Source: Prado023 sp963798745 | GTDB lineage: Bacteria; Actinomycetota; Actinomycetes; S36-B12; CAIYMF01 | Assembly: GCA_963798745.1 (NCBI GenBank) | Contig: CAWCUF010000002.1 | Location: forward strand, 372,001-436,000 | Direction: 5' to 3' | DNA: 64,000 nt | Shown: piece by piece, positions 24,150 through 32,165 of the stretch | Layout of the letters: every line of letters begins with the position of its first letter | Position numbering within the stretch: position 1 is the first letter of the stretch | Notes under the pieces: model-generated | Database searches by the model: none | The model's input: only the letters and a program-made list of their open reading frames with translations | What the model was told of the DNA's origin: nothing | Translations under genes and position numbers: made by a program

Positions 24150-24560
24150 GACGCGGATCGGGAGCGACCTGGCGCGTGCGAGGAGTGGTCGGTCAAGGAT
24201 CTCCTGGCTCATCTCGATGCGTGGCACGAACTGCTCCTGGGTTGGCAGGGCCGCCGGGTCCGCGGGGGAGAAGCCCGCGATCCCCGGGCCTGGCTACACC
24301 TGGGCCACGACCCCCGCGCTCAATGCGGCGATCCAGGCGCGGTGTGCGCAGGACCCGTGGCTCGAGGTCGCGGATCGGCTCCGCGCCTCGCACGCGCACG
24401 TGCTGCAGGTCATCGACAGCTACGCCCCCGAGGACCTCTTCACCAAGCAGCGCTACGCCCTGACCGGCACGACCTCGGTGGGCAACTATGCCGTGTCGGC
24501 CACCTCGAGCCACTACGCCTGGGCCAGCAAGCTGATCCGCGCCTTTGCCAAGGGGTGCGC
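24150..24560 (+). pseudogene. Broken ClbS/DfsB-family four-helix-bundle protein
   Basis: One frame gives 'CEEWSVKDLLAHLDAWHELLLGW'; a second frame resumes with 'PGYTWATTPALNAAI' and continues 'TKQRYALTGTTSVGNYAVSATSSHYAWASKLIR', the usual C-terminus of ClbS/DfsB proteins. The frame change lies around 24262-24275 in a run of G. The N-terminal 30 or so residues are missing, replaced by the serine-hydrolase fragment. Family members bind or hydrolyse small molecules such as colibactin. Confidence 0.65.
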
Positions 24561-24612
24561 CGGCCCACCGGATCGAGCGACCCGCGAGCCGGGCCGGGAA
24601 CAGCCCGGCACG

Positions 24613-27600
24613 TCAGAGCGGGGTACCGCCCGTCGTGCCTACGAGCTTCTCGCGGAACTCCGGGGCGGACAGTCGCTCGACCTCGGCCTGCGCCGCTGCC
24701 ACCCGGGCAGGCATGTCCAGCCGCTCGACGGGCTCGTCGTTGCCTGGGGTGGACACGAACAGCTCGATGGCGGCCAGCCCGGCGTCGGAGCGCGCACGGG
24801 CGGCGGCCTGCTTGGCATCCAGCCGGGCGGCGTACCAGTCCGAGCCCAGGATCGCCTCCCGGGTGAACAGCTCGCGGAACTCCGGCGAGCTGAGCGTCCA
24901 ACCCTGCGCGGTGACCCCGTCGGCCATGATCTCCAGCAGCGCGCGCAGCGGGGGGATCGCCAGCGCGACAGTGCCGTCGTCGAAGTAGGCCCGCGCCACC
25001 CGCTCGTGCGTGGTCACGATGGTCGCCATCGACTCGGCGAACACCTCCACGTCCTGACGTTCCGGGCGCAGCATCTCGGGGGTCAGGACCACGTGCGGGT
25101 TCAGGAAGATCCGACCGAGGTACTTGGTGGCGAACGTCTCGGTTATCCGGTAGCCCAACCGGCTGGCCGCGACGGTCCGCCCATCGTGCTGGAAGTCCGT
25201 GATCCGCTCCAACGAACCCTCGGCGATCAGGTGCGCGGCGTCGCGCTCCGCTGGGCTCATCCGTGCGAACAGCTCGGGGATGAGCATCGAGATGTCGTGG
25301 TCGACGCGGACCTTGGGCCCGACGTACCCGGCGCACGACAGCCAGCCGTCGTAGCCGGTCAGCGCGTAGGACAGCAGCGAGGAGTTGAGGTCCAGAACCG
25401 CCGGCATCGCGTTGAACGGGCCCTTGGTCAGCGCGCCCTCCGAACCCGCCCCGGTCGTGGACGGCGACTTGCCGGTCATCGAGGAGATGAACTCCATGAA
25501 CAGCTCGGGCAGTTCCAGGTAGTGCAGCGGGTTGAACGTGCACAACGGCGGCACCGCCCCGTCCGGTGGGTTGTTGCGTCGACCGGCCGCAACCACGTCG
25601 ATCGGCTGGAGCAGCGGGGCATCCGCGCTCACCCCGCGGGCCAACCGGGCCGACAGGGCAGCCACCGCGGTGTCGCGCGGGTGCGCCCGGTCGGGGCGCT
25701 GCTGCAGGTAGCGGGGGTTCTTCGAGGGCTTGCCGTCGACGATCCGCGGGTTGGCCGAGCTGACGAAGAACTCGGGGCTGGCGCCCTGCTGCGCGTCGGC
25801 CACCTGCCGGATCAGGTCGGCCATCGGGGCGGTGAACCTGCTGAACGCCACCGCGTCGTCGCGCATCGCGATCGCGTCGTCGCGGGTGAGCGGCGCGAAG
25901 TTGGAGATGAACGTCCCCGGTGTGGCGAGGTCGCGCTCGGCCTGCTTGTCGTAGCCCCGGTGGATCGCGTCGTCGGGGCGCTGGAACAGCAGGTTCTCGC
26001 AGTTCTCCACGAGCTTGTAGGACCGGTTCGGATCCCGGCCCAGGACGTGCCCGGGCACGACGGTCGTGGCTGTGATGTCGTCCTGGGTCTGGACCTTCAC
26101 CGCCGGGGCGAAGTCGTGGCGCAGGCCGAACAGCCGCCACGACCCGTCGGTGTTGAAGCCGACCCGCAACATGTTGACCGTGATCTTCTGGCCGTCCAGA
26201 CGCAATGAGTTGCCCGGTCGCCCGTCGATGACGACCACGCTGAAGTGGCTGCGCCAGTCCTGGCCCCACTCGGGCCGGTAGGAGCGCTTGACGACGTAGA
26301 CCAGTTCCTTGACGTGGGCGGGGATCTCGGCCAGCCATTCGCTGTACTTCTCCGAATACGCCGCGGACGGGGTCAGCAGCTTGATCACCGAGCCGATCGA
26401 GCGGTCCTCGGACAGGATCGGCCGGTGGTCGCGGCCGTTGCGCGCCGGATCGGCGTACCGGTCGGCGAAGTCGCCGGCCAGGATCGCGTCGACGGCGTCC
26501 ATGTCGGCGTCGAAGTCGGCCACGTACGCCGAGCTGAAGATGAAGGCGTCGGTGATCGCCTTGGAGATCTCGGACTTGCCCCCACCGGACACGGTCGCCG
26601 GCTTGTGGCAGGAGGTCGGATCGGCCATCGTGCCCACGAGGTGCCAGGCCGTCGGGTCGTCGGGCTGGGCGACCATCGTGACGCGGTAGCCGTGCGGGCT
26701 CAGGTAGGCCTTGTCCGCGCGCAGCGGGATGTTGGCGCGCTGGCCGTCCGGGCCGGTCCAGGACACCGACATGGTGCGCATCGAGTAGTGCGCGCCGGCG
26801 GGCACCAGCACGATGTGCGGCTGCTCGGTGTCCAGGGCGTGTCCCTGCGGCTGGGCGGTGAATCGGTGCGGGTCGCGGGCCACGACGTCGGCGAGGGTCA
26901 CCGGGCTGGCGTCCGCCTCGAGGCTCAGGGTCTCGAGGAACTCCTGGCCGAGGTTGTAGCTGGCGAAGACCAGCGCCCCACCGGCGTGCTCCTCCTCGGC
27001 GTTGCCGAACAGGTTGGCCGAGTAGGAGATCTGGGTCTTGACCTCCTTCTTGCAGTAGCCGAAGTAGTTGTCCGCTATCACCGTGACGATGACCCCGCGG
27101 GCGTCCCGGGCGCAGACCTTGAACGCCTGCCCGTTGTTGTACAGCTCGTCCTCGGTCTGCCAGCAGACCCCGTCACGGCGCTCGCGCTCGGTGGCGTCGT
27201 CCACGTGCGGCAGGCCGAGCTCCTTCTTGGTCACGCGGGTAAGGTGCGGGGCGAGGATGACGCAGCCGGTGTGCCCGGTCCAGGTCTCGGGGGCCAGCGA
27301 GGCGTCGTTCTCGGGCAGGTAGGGATCGCCGGCGTTGCCGAAGATGCCCTCCACGAAGTCGAGGTTGGCCACCAGCCCGCCGGGGACTATGAACCGGGTC
27401 TCCATCCGCTTGGCGCGCACGTAGCCCGGCACCTCGGGGGAGACCAGCGGGCGCAGCTGCAGCGAGACGAAGCACGCGGCGGGCTCCGGCTGGTTGGCCG
27501 TGTAGGGCAGCACCTTGTCGACCTCGGGGGCTTCGAAGGCCAGTGCCAGCAGACGCGCGTAGGCCAACTTGGGGACCGCGATCTTGTCGTCGGGGATGGG

Positions 27601-28008
27601 GAGCCCGCCCTCGGCGATGTGGAACACGCCCGCGGTGGTCCGGCGGTCATTGGCGGGGTTGTGCAGGATCCCGTTGGCCAACCGGTAGCTGGTGAGCAGC
27701 GGCGAGCTGAAGCTGTCGCCGTCGTAGGGCAGCGACAGGTCGCGGGCCATGCCCGCCTCGTCGAGGACGAACGTGCTGTGCGGCAGCTCGGGATGCTCGC
27801 CGGTCTCGGCCAGGTAGTCATCGAGGAAGTTCTGGATCCGGCCGTCGGCGGCGCACAGCCGATCGGCCAGGCGACGTCTCAGCTCACGCTGGCGGGCAAG
27901 GATCGGGCGCGCAAGGATTGCCGACTCGGTGTCCTCGAACCCGGGGGGCAGCGGCAGACCGAGTTGGGCCAGGCGGAGGTTGATGGCGGGGTTCTGGTGA
28001 TCGGACAT
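24613..28008 (-). CDS. Probable pyrophosphate-dependent phosphoenolpyruvate carboxykinase
   Basis: 1131 aa, intact. Size matches the actinobacterial/propionibacterial PPi-PEPCK, which is about twice as long as GTP or ATP PEPCK. 'SCHKPATVSGGGKSEISKAI' (about 465-485) looks like a phosphate-binding loop of that family, and later 'YDGWLSCAGYVGPKVRVDHDI' and 'NSSLLSYALTGYDG' are long conserved-looking stretches. The family interconverts PEP + CO2 + Pi and oxaloacetate + PPi in the cytoplasm, linking glycolysis and the C4 pool. No signal peptide or membrane segment is seen. I recognise it mainly from length and the GGGKSE motif, so the call is moderate. Confidence 0.62.
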   Translation of the reverse strand: MSDHQNPAINLRLAQLGLPLPPGFEDTESAILARPILARQRELRRRLADRLCAADGRIQNFLDDYLAETGEHPELPHSTFVLDEAGMARDLSLPYDGDSFSSPLLTSYRLANGILHNPANDRRTTAGVFHIAEGGLPIPDDKIAVPKLAYARLLALAFEAPEVDKVLPYTANQPEPAACFVSLQLRPLVSPEVPGYVRAKRMETRFIVPGGLVANLDFVEGIFGNAGDPYLPENDASLAPETWTGHTGCVILAPHLTRVTKKELGLPHVDDATERERRDGVCWQTEDELYNNGQAFKVCARDARGVIVTVIADNYFGYCKKEVKTQISYSANLFGNAEEEHAGGALVFASYNLGQEFLETLSLEADASPVTLADVVARDPHRFTAQPQGHALDTEQPHIVLVPAGAHYSMRTMSVSWTGPDGQRANIPLRADKAYLSPHGYRVTMVAQPDDPTAWHLVGTMADPTSCHKPATVSGGGKSEISKAITDAFIFSSAYVADFDADMDAVDAILAGDFADRYADPARNGRDHRPILSEDRSIGSVIKLLTPSAAYSEKYSEWLAEIPAHVKELVYVVKRSYRPEWGQDWRSHFSVVVIDGRPGNSLRLDGQKITVNMLRVGFNTDGSWRLFGLRHDFAPAVKVQTQDDITATTVVPGHVLGRDPNRSYKLVENCENLLFQRPDDAIHRGYDKQAERDLATPGTFISNFAPLTRDDAIAMRDDAVAFSRFTAPMADLIRQVADAQQGASPEFFVSSANPRIVDGKPSKNPRYLQQRPDRAHPRDTAVAALSARLARGVSADAPLLQPIDVVAAGRRNNPPDGAVPPLCTFNPLHYLELPELFMEFISSMTGKSPSTTGAGSEGALTKGPFNAMPAVLDLNSSLLSYALTGYDGWLSCAGYVGPKVRVDHDISMLIPELFARMSPAERDAAHLIAEGSLERITDFQHDGRTVAASRLGYRITETFATKYLGRIFLNPHVVLTPEMLRPERQDVEVFAESMATIVTTHERVARAYFDDGTVALAIPPLRALLEIMADGVTAQGWTLSSPEFRELFTREAILGSDWYAARLDAKQAAARARSDAGLAAIELFVSTPGNDEPVERLDMPARVAAAQAEVERLSAPEFREKLVGTTGGTPL

Positions 28009-28101
28009 GGGACTGATCCTTCCCTGTTACCGCGTCATGGGCCACCGCCGAGTTGCCAGAAGGGCCGAGCGTGGGCGACCAAGGCAGTTCTGGGCGCGGT
28101 T

Positions 28102-28290
28102 CGCCGAGTTGTGGTTGAACCGGGGTGCCGGGGAGAGCCCCGCCTGGGCGTGAAACGCCGAGTTGTGGTCGAACCGGGGTGCCGGGGAGCCCGCCGACGC
28201 GTGAAACGCCGAGTTGTGGTTGAACCGGGGTGTCGGCGAGGCCGCCGACGCGTGAAACGCCGAGTTGTGGTTGAACCCGGCGTCCGCGGC
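28102..28290 (+). repeat. Four 51-54 bp direct repeats, core CGCCGAGTTGTGGTYGAACC
   Basis: Copies start at 28102, 28156, 28207 and 28258 (spacing 54, 51, 51). Each begins CGCCGAGTTGTGGTTGAACC (one has C for T) and ends near CGTGAAA; linkers are GC-rich and similar. An inverted copy of the first 16 bases lies at 28353-28368. The array is upstream of the PEPCK-like gene on its promoter side, so the copies could be protein-binding sites or a REP-type element. Confidence 0.8.
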
Positions 28291-28352
28291 ACGGGTCTTT
28301 CAACCACGCGGAGCGCGTTTGGCGGCTGACCACCACCGCGCGGCACCCCTAT

Positions 28353-28368
28353 CGACCACAACTCGGCG
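28353..28368 (-). repeat. Inverted copy of the repeat core
   Basis: CGACCACAACTCGGCG is the reverse complement of the first 16 bases of the second repeat copy. Together with the direct copies it could form long hairpins. Confidence 0.7.
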
Positions 28369-28555
28369 CTTCGGGGCGCCAGGGGTTTGGTCGAGACTGT
28401 CGGCGTCGTTCTGCGCTGAAGTTCAAAGGGTTGAGCACGACGCGCCCCGCGCTCGGCCGGCTACGCCGGGTTCGACGGCGCTGAGCCGAGTGGCGCGCGG
28501 TCGGTGTCTGCCCTGCCCCTGCTGCGGCCAAGGCGAACGCGGTTCACACTGAAAC

Positions 28556-29080
28556 ATGACCGAGCAGCAGAAGTACACCGTCGTGGATCGCCTCGCAGAC
28601 GTCGAGATCCGGTCCTACCCGGAACACACCTTGGCCGAGGTCGTGGTCGATGGGGACTTCGACTCGGCGGGCAACAGGGGCTTCCGGCCGCTGTTCAACT
28701 ACATCCAGGGTGGCCGGGTCTCGATGACCGCCCCGGTCGTGCAGACCCCGGCAGGGGCAGCCGACGGGTCGGGGCACGCGGTTGCGTTCGTGATGCCCGC
28801 CGACCGATCCCCGGAGTCCCTGCCGCCCCCGGGGGACGAGCGGGTGCGGCTGCGGGTCGTGCCCGCGCGAACCGCCGCCGCCCTGCGGTTCTCCGGGTCG
28901 GGCAATGCCCGGGACCTCGACCGGCGCGGCGCGCAGTTGAGGGCGGGACTGGCGGGAACCGGGTGGGCGGCCGTGGGGCCGGTCCGGCTGGCGCGGTTCA
29001 ACGCCCCGTTCATCCCGCCGTTCCTGCGGCACAACGAGGTGGTCGTCGACGTGGAGGCGGCCGGGACCGACTCGCCCTGA
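28556..29080 (+). CDS. SOUL family heme-binding protein
   Basis: 174 aa. It opens with 'YTVVDRLADVEIRSYPEHTLAEVVV', the typical SOUL start, and has 'GNRGFRPLFNYIQGG', 'SMTAPVVQTP' and 'VAFVMPADRSPESLPPP', all hallmark segments. The end 'LARFNAPFIPPFLRHNEVVVDV' is also standard. The family binds heme or related tetrapyrroles; its physiological job in bacteria is unclear. There is no signal peptide. It stands alone between the repeats and an SdpI-like gene. Confidence 0.9.
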   Translation: MTEQQKYTVVDRLADVEIRSYPEHTLAEVVVDGDFDSAGNRGFRPLFNYIQGGRVSMTAPVVQTPAGAADGSGHAVAFVMPADRSPESLPPPGDERVRLRVVPARTAAALRFSGSGNARDLDRRGAQLRAGLAGTGWAAVGPVRLARFNAPFIPPFLRHNEVVVDVEAAGTDSP

Positions 29081-29224
29081 CCGCTCAACCCTGAGATCTC
29101 ACGGCGCGGTCGCGTGCCGATCGCCGGAAGCCGCCGAGGGCTGGTCGTGCCCGGGCCCGCCCGGTCGGGGCCGCAGCCCTGCTCGTGCTGAGTCCACGCA
29201 CTGCTGCTCTGCCACGATGGCGAG

Positions 29225-29881
29225 GTGTCCAACCGCGCTGCCCGGCTGACCTGCGTCGTGCTCCTCGTGGGCGCGACCCTGGTCGGTCTGGTCCTGTACC
29301 CCCACTTGTCCGATCCGATGCCCTCGCACTGGGACCCGGCCGGCAACGTCGACGGGTACGTGTCGCGGACGTGGGGGGTCCTGCTGCTGCCGCTACTGAC
29401 GGCGGGCCTGATGGTGCTCTTGTTCGCGATCCCGTCGATGGACCCGCGACGCGCGAACATCGACGCATTCCGCGGGGCGTACAACGTGTTCGTCGTGGGC
29501 TTCGTGGTGTTCATGCTCTACGTGTACGCGCTGACGTTGGCTGCGGGGATGGGCCGGCAGTTCAACCTGACGCAGCTGATCCTGCCTGCGATGGGGTTGT
29601 TCTTCGTCGGCATCGGGCGCCTGCTGCGCTCCGCCGGACGCAACTACTCCATCGGCGTCCGGACCCCGTGGACGTTGGCCAGTGACGAGGTCTGGGACGC
29701 CACGCACGCCGTGGGCGCGCGGACGTTCACGCTCGGCGGACTCGTGGCGATCGTCGGGGCAATCCTCGGGGCGCCCGGGTTCTGGCTGGCGATGGGCGCT
29801 CTGCTTGCCGCGGCGGTTGTCCCGATTGCCTACTCCTACGTGCTGTGGCGGCGCCTGGGTCGGCCGGGACCGGCGTCCTGA
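29225..29881 (+). CDS. SdpI/DUF1648-like membrane protein
   Basis: 218 aa with a GTG start. The DUF1648 motif 'DPMPSHWDPAGNVDGYVSR' follows the first membrane helix; the SdpI part has 'NYSIGVRTPWTLASDEVWDATH'. About six membrane segments are predicted by eye. In Bacillus SdpI confers immunity to the toxic peptide SdpC and also senses it; here no sdpC-like gene or ArsR repressor adjoins it. Confidence 0.85.
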   Translation: MSNRAARLTCVVLLVGATLVGLVLYPHLSDPMPSHWDPAGNVDGYVSRTWGVLLLPLLTAGLMVLLFAIPSMDPRRANIDAFRGAYNVFVVGFVVFMLYVYALTLAAGMGRQFNLTQLILPAMGLFFVGIGRLLRSAGRNYSIGVRTPWTLASDEVWDATHAVGARTFTLGGLVAIVGAILGAPGFWLAMGALLAAAVVPIAYSYVLWRRLGRPGPAS

Positions 29882-29973
29882 GCGGTCACGTCTCGCTGGC
29901 GGGCCTGCCTCCGATGCGGCCGACCGGCAGACCGGGTCGCGGGCGAGTGCGTCGGCATCGCGGGCCGCGTGCT

Positions 29974-30342
29974 TCAGTGGACGAGGCGCAGGATGGCCGG
30001 GTAGCGGTAGTCGACCCCGCGCGCGGCGTTCACCGTCGCGATGATCGCCAGGACGTAGAACGCCACCACCGCCACCATGAACGTGAAGATCCCGACGACG
30101 ACGAAGAACAGCGGGATCGACACGAGGATGGCGATCATGTAGGTGATCTGGAAGTTCAGCGCCTCGGTGGCGCTGGCCTTCACACGCGGACTGCGCGGGC
30201 CCAGGATCACCATGATCAGCAGCGGCCCGATCACGGCCAGGACGAGGCCGCTGGCGTGCGCCAGGGCTGACCACAGAGTCTCATCCGAGGGCGACAACGG
30301 TGGCTGGCCGTACCCGGTCTGGCCGGGCGGCGGGTAGGACAT
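29974..30342 (-). CDS. DUF4870 membrane protein
   Basis: 122 aa. A Pro/Gly/Gln/Tyr-rich N-terminus is followed by membrane helices (LAHASGLVLAVIGPLLIMVILG, ITYMIAILVSIPLFFVVVGIFTFMVAVVAFYVLAIIATV) and the end 'NAARGVDYRYPAILRLVH', all characteristic of DUF4870. 'VKASATEALNFQITY' between helices is the family signature. Function unknown; often a Tic20-like fold is noted. Confidence 0.87.
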   Translation of the reverse strand: MSYPPPGQTGYGQPPLSPSDETLWSALAHASGLVLAVIGPLLIMVILGPRSPRVKASATEALNFQITYMIAILVSIPLFFVVVGIFTFMVAVVAFYVLAIIATVNAARGVDYRYPAILRLVH

Positions 30343-30518
30343 CAGAACCTCACTTCAGACCGGGTCGGCAACTCCACTGTGTTCGACAGTACTCAGGCAC
30401 AGTCGTATCGATGCCGAGAACCCCCGGATGCCCCTCGGCGAGCATCCGAGCCCGGCGGGGACCCCGTCCTCGCTCGACGTGAGGCAGGCGTGATCGCGTG
30501 TTGCGGGAGTTCCGTCAT

Positions 30519-30553
30519 GGCTGTGGACCCCTCGTCGAAGGGTGTCCACAGCC
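30519..30553 (-). terminator. Strong hairpin downstream of the SRPBCC gene
   Basis: GGCTGTGGACCCCT pairs with AGGG-T-GTCCACAGCC, 14 base pairs with one bulged base and a six-base loop. It lies 75 bases past the SRPBCC stop. No T-run follows, as is common for actinobacterial terminators. The flanking 30343-30627 stretch holds nothing else recognised. Confidence 0.5.
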
Positions 30554-30627
30554 AACGACTGATCGCAGAGGGCTGACCGCTAACGGCTGAACGCTCGGCT
30601 GAACGCCGAGGGCTGACCGCGGGCGGG

Positions 30628-31605
30628 TCAGCCCACGCTCAGGACGCTGTTCTCCAGGCGCGCGTAGCTGGTCTCCATCCCGTCGGTCATCCCGGTGGCC
30701 AGCACCATGTCGCGCACCTCGGCGCTGGGATAGATGATCACCAGGCTGAGCAGGGTGCCGCCCTCGACCGGGGTCAGGGTCATCTCGTTGATGGCCGGTG
30801 GGCCGTCCACCCCGATCATCTGCTCCGTCGTCACGGTGCGGTTCGGCGGTGTGCTCTCGAGCAGCTCGCCGGTGAACCCGAACCGCTGAGAGCCATCCTC
30901 AGCCTCCCACTCGTACCGGTAGCCCTGGCCGACAACGGTCGCGACCTCGCACACGGGCATGGTCCAGCCGTCCGGTCCGAGCAGCCAGCGCTGCATCAGC
31001 GCGGGCTCGTGATGTGCGGCCCAGACCTGCTCGACCGTCCCGCGGATGATCCGGCTCACCCGCACCCGGGTGTCGCTGAGGATCTGCGCCTCGCAGGCAC
31101 GCCCGGCGGCGAACGTGGCCAGGTCGGCCAGCGCCGCGTCCATCTGGCCCATGGCCTCGCGCATGCCCTCCTCCATGCCCATCTCTGTGAGCTGGTCGAG
31201 GTCCTCCACCGAGTTGAACCAGGTCGTGGTGCTGACCTGCGATCCGGTGTCGGTGGGGGTGAATGCGAACACCATCCGCATCGAGGGCAGCTCGGCGTTG
31301 GCCGCACCCTCGGGGTCGGCGAACCCGTCGCGGACCTCGAACGACTTCAGCGGCTGCACCGACAGGAACTCCCAGTAGCCGCGCGACTCGTCGCCGTCCG
31401 GCCCGGTCATGACGTACTCACTGCGCCCTCCTGGGTACATGTCGTGGCGGGTGAACCGGGCGGGGTAGGTGGGTGGGCCCCAGAAGCGCTCAAGTTGGCG
31501 CGGGTCGGCGTAGGCGTCCCAGAGGCGCTGCACTGGCACGGGGAACTCGGCGACCACGGTCATGGTGAGGCTCGCAGGGTCCTTGTGGACTGAGGTGATG
31601 GGCAT
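30628..31605 (-). CDS. SRPBCC/AHSA1-type protein with two START-like domains
   Basis: 325 aa containing two copies of the activator-of-Hsp90-like fold. The first (about 10-165) has 'VPVQRLWDAYADPRQLERFWGPPTYP'; the second (about 180-320) has 'RVSRIIRGTVEQVWAAHHEPALMQRWLLGPDG'. Each shows the family's late Trp/Gly and 'TEQM' strand. Such proteins bind hydrophobic ligands. It lies 30 bases after an ArsR-family regulator on the same strand, a very common pairing in actinobacteria, so the ArsR protein probably controls it. Confidence 0.9.
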   Translation of the reverse strand: MPITSVHKDPASLTMTVVAEFPVPVQRLWDAYADPRQLERFWGPPTYPARFTRHDMYPGGRSEYVMTGPDGDESRGYWEFLSVQPLKSFEVRDGFADPEGAANAELPSMRMVFAFTPTDTGSQVSTTTWFNSVEDLDQLTEMGMEEGMREAMGQMDAALADLATFAAGRACEAQILSDTRVRVSRIIRGTVEQVWAAHHEPALMQRWLLGPDGWTMPVCEVATVVGQGYRYEWEAEDGSQRFGFTGELLESTPPNRTVTTEQMIGVDGPPAINEMTLTPVEGGTLLSLVIIYPSAEVRDMVLATGMTDGMETSYARLENSVLSVG

Positions 31606-31635
31606 GGTGGGGTCCTTCTGGTGAGTTGGGACGGG

Positions 31636-31995
31636 TCAGGGAGCGGTGCTGTCCTGGGCGAGCAGGGCCTCGAGCCGGGCGACCCGATCGCGCCAAAGCG
31701 CCTCGAACTGGTCGAGCAGGAATTGGGCGCGCTGGATCGTCTCGGGGTTTGCCCGGACGAGTCGCTCGCGGCCGTGCCGGTGCTTGCTGATGAGGCCGGC
31801 TCCCTCCAGGACGGCGACGTGCTTCTGCACGGCGGCGAACGACATGTCGTAGCCACTGGCCAGCTGCGACACGGTGACCTCGCCCACCAATGTGCGCGCG
31901 ACGATGTCGCGCCGGGTCCTATCGGCCAGGGCCCGGAAGATCCGGTCCACCTGGTCGTCAGGCATCGACATCTGCACCTGCTGATATACAACCAT
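31636..31995 (-). CDS. ArsR-family transcriptional regulator
   Basis: 119 aa from the ATG inside a palindrome (MVVYQQVQ); starts at 31971 and 31965 are alternatives. The winged helix runs 'RIFRALADRTRRDIVARTL', 'VTVSQLASGYDMSFAAVQKHVAVLEGAGLISKHRHGRE'. No metal-binding Cys is seen, so it belongs to the non-metal SRPBCC-linked ArsR group. Operator overlap with the start codon suggests autoregulation, perhaps with a leaderless transcript. Confidence 0.87.
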   Translation of the reverse strand: MVVYQQVQMSMPDDQVDRIFRALADRTRRDIVARTLVGEVTVSQLASGYDMSFAAVQKHVAVLEGAGLISKHRHGRERLVRANPETIQRAQFLLDQFEALWRDRVARLEALLAQDSTAP

Positions 31996-32004
31996 CGGGT
32001 TGTA
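31987..32004. promoter_or_regulatory. ArsR operator palindrome spanning the start codon
   Basis: TACAACC-ATCG-GGTTGTA is a perfect 7+7 inverted repeat. The ATG of the regulator lies within its centre, so one arm also encodes Met-Val-Val. This arrangement fits tight autorepression of the ArsR/SRPBCC operon. Confidence 0.65.
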
Positions 32005-32165
32005 CGTTAGCGAAGCTGCGTTCATCTGGCAAGGCCCCGACAACGACACGTGACGGCGACGGGCTTACAAGAGACGCTGCTGGTGAACGCCGTCACCCGG
32101 AAGGCTGGGCGGGCCGTTCTTCAACCGATCGGTGCGCGGAACTCGGCCAGCGGCCGGTTGCTGCG

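Larger units (their letters stand above)
28009..28555. other. Intergenic region with tandem repeats
   Basis: About 550 bases without a convincing gene. Both strands show open frames only because of the repeats; their translations are repetitive Arg/Thr strings. Apart from the repeat array and one inverted copy nothing else is recognised. Confidence 0.6.

Noticed and set aside
28035..28361. Arg/Thr-rich open frames through the tandem repeats
   Set aside because: Repetitive translation arises from the DNA repeat; no start signals or known protein.
28102..28368. CRISPR array
   Set aside because: Spacing is 51-54 bases but the linkers are similar to one another, not unique spacers, and there are no cas genes.
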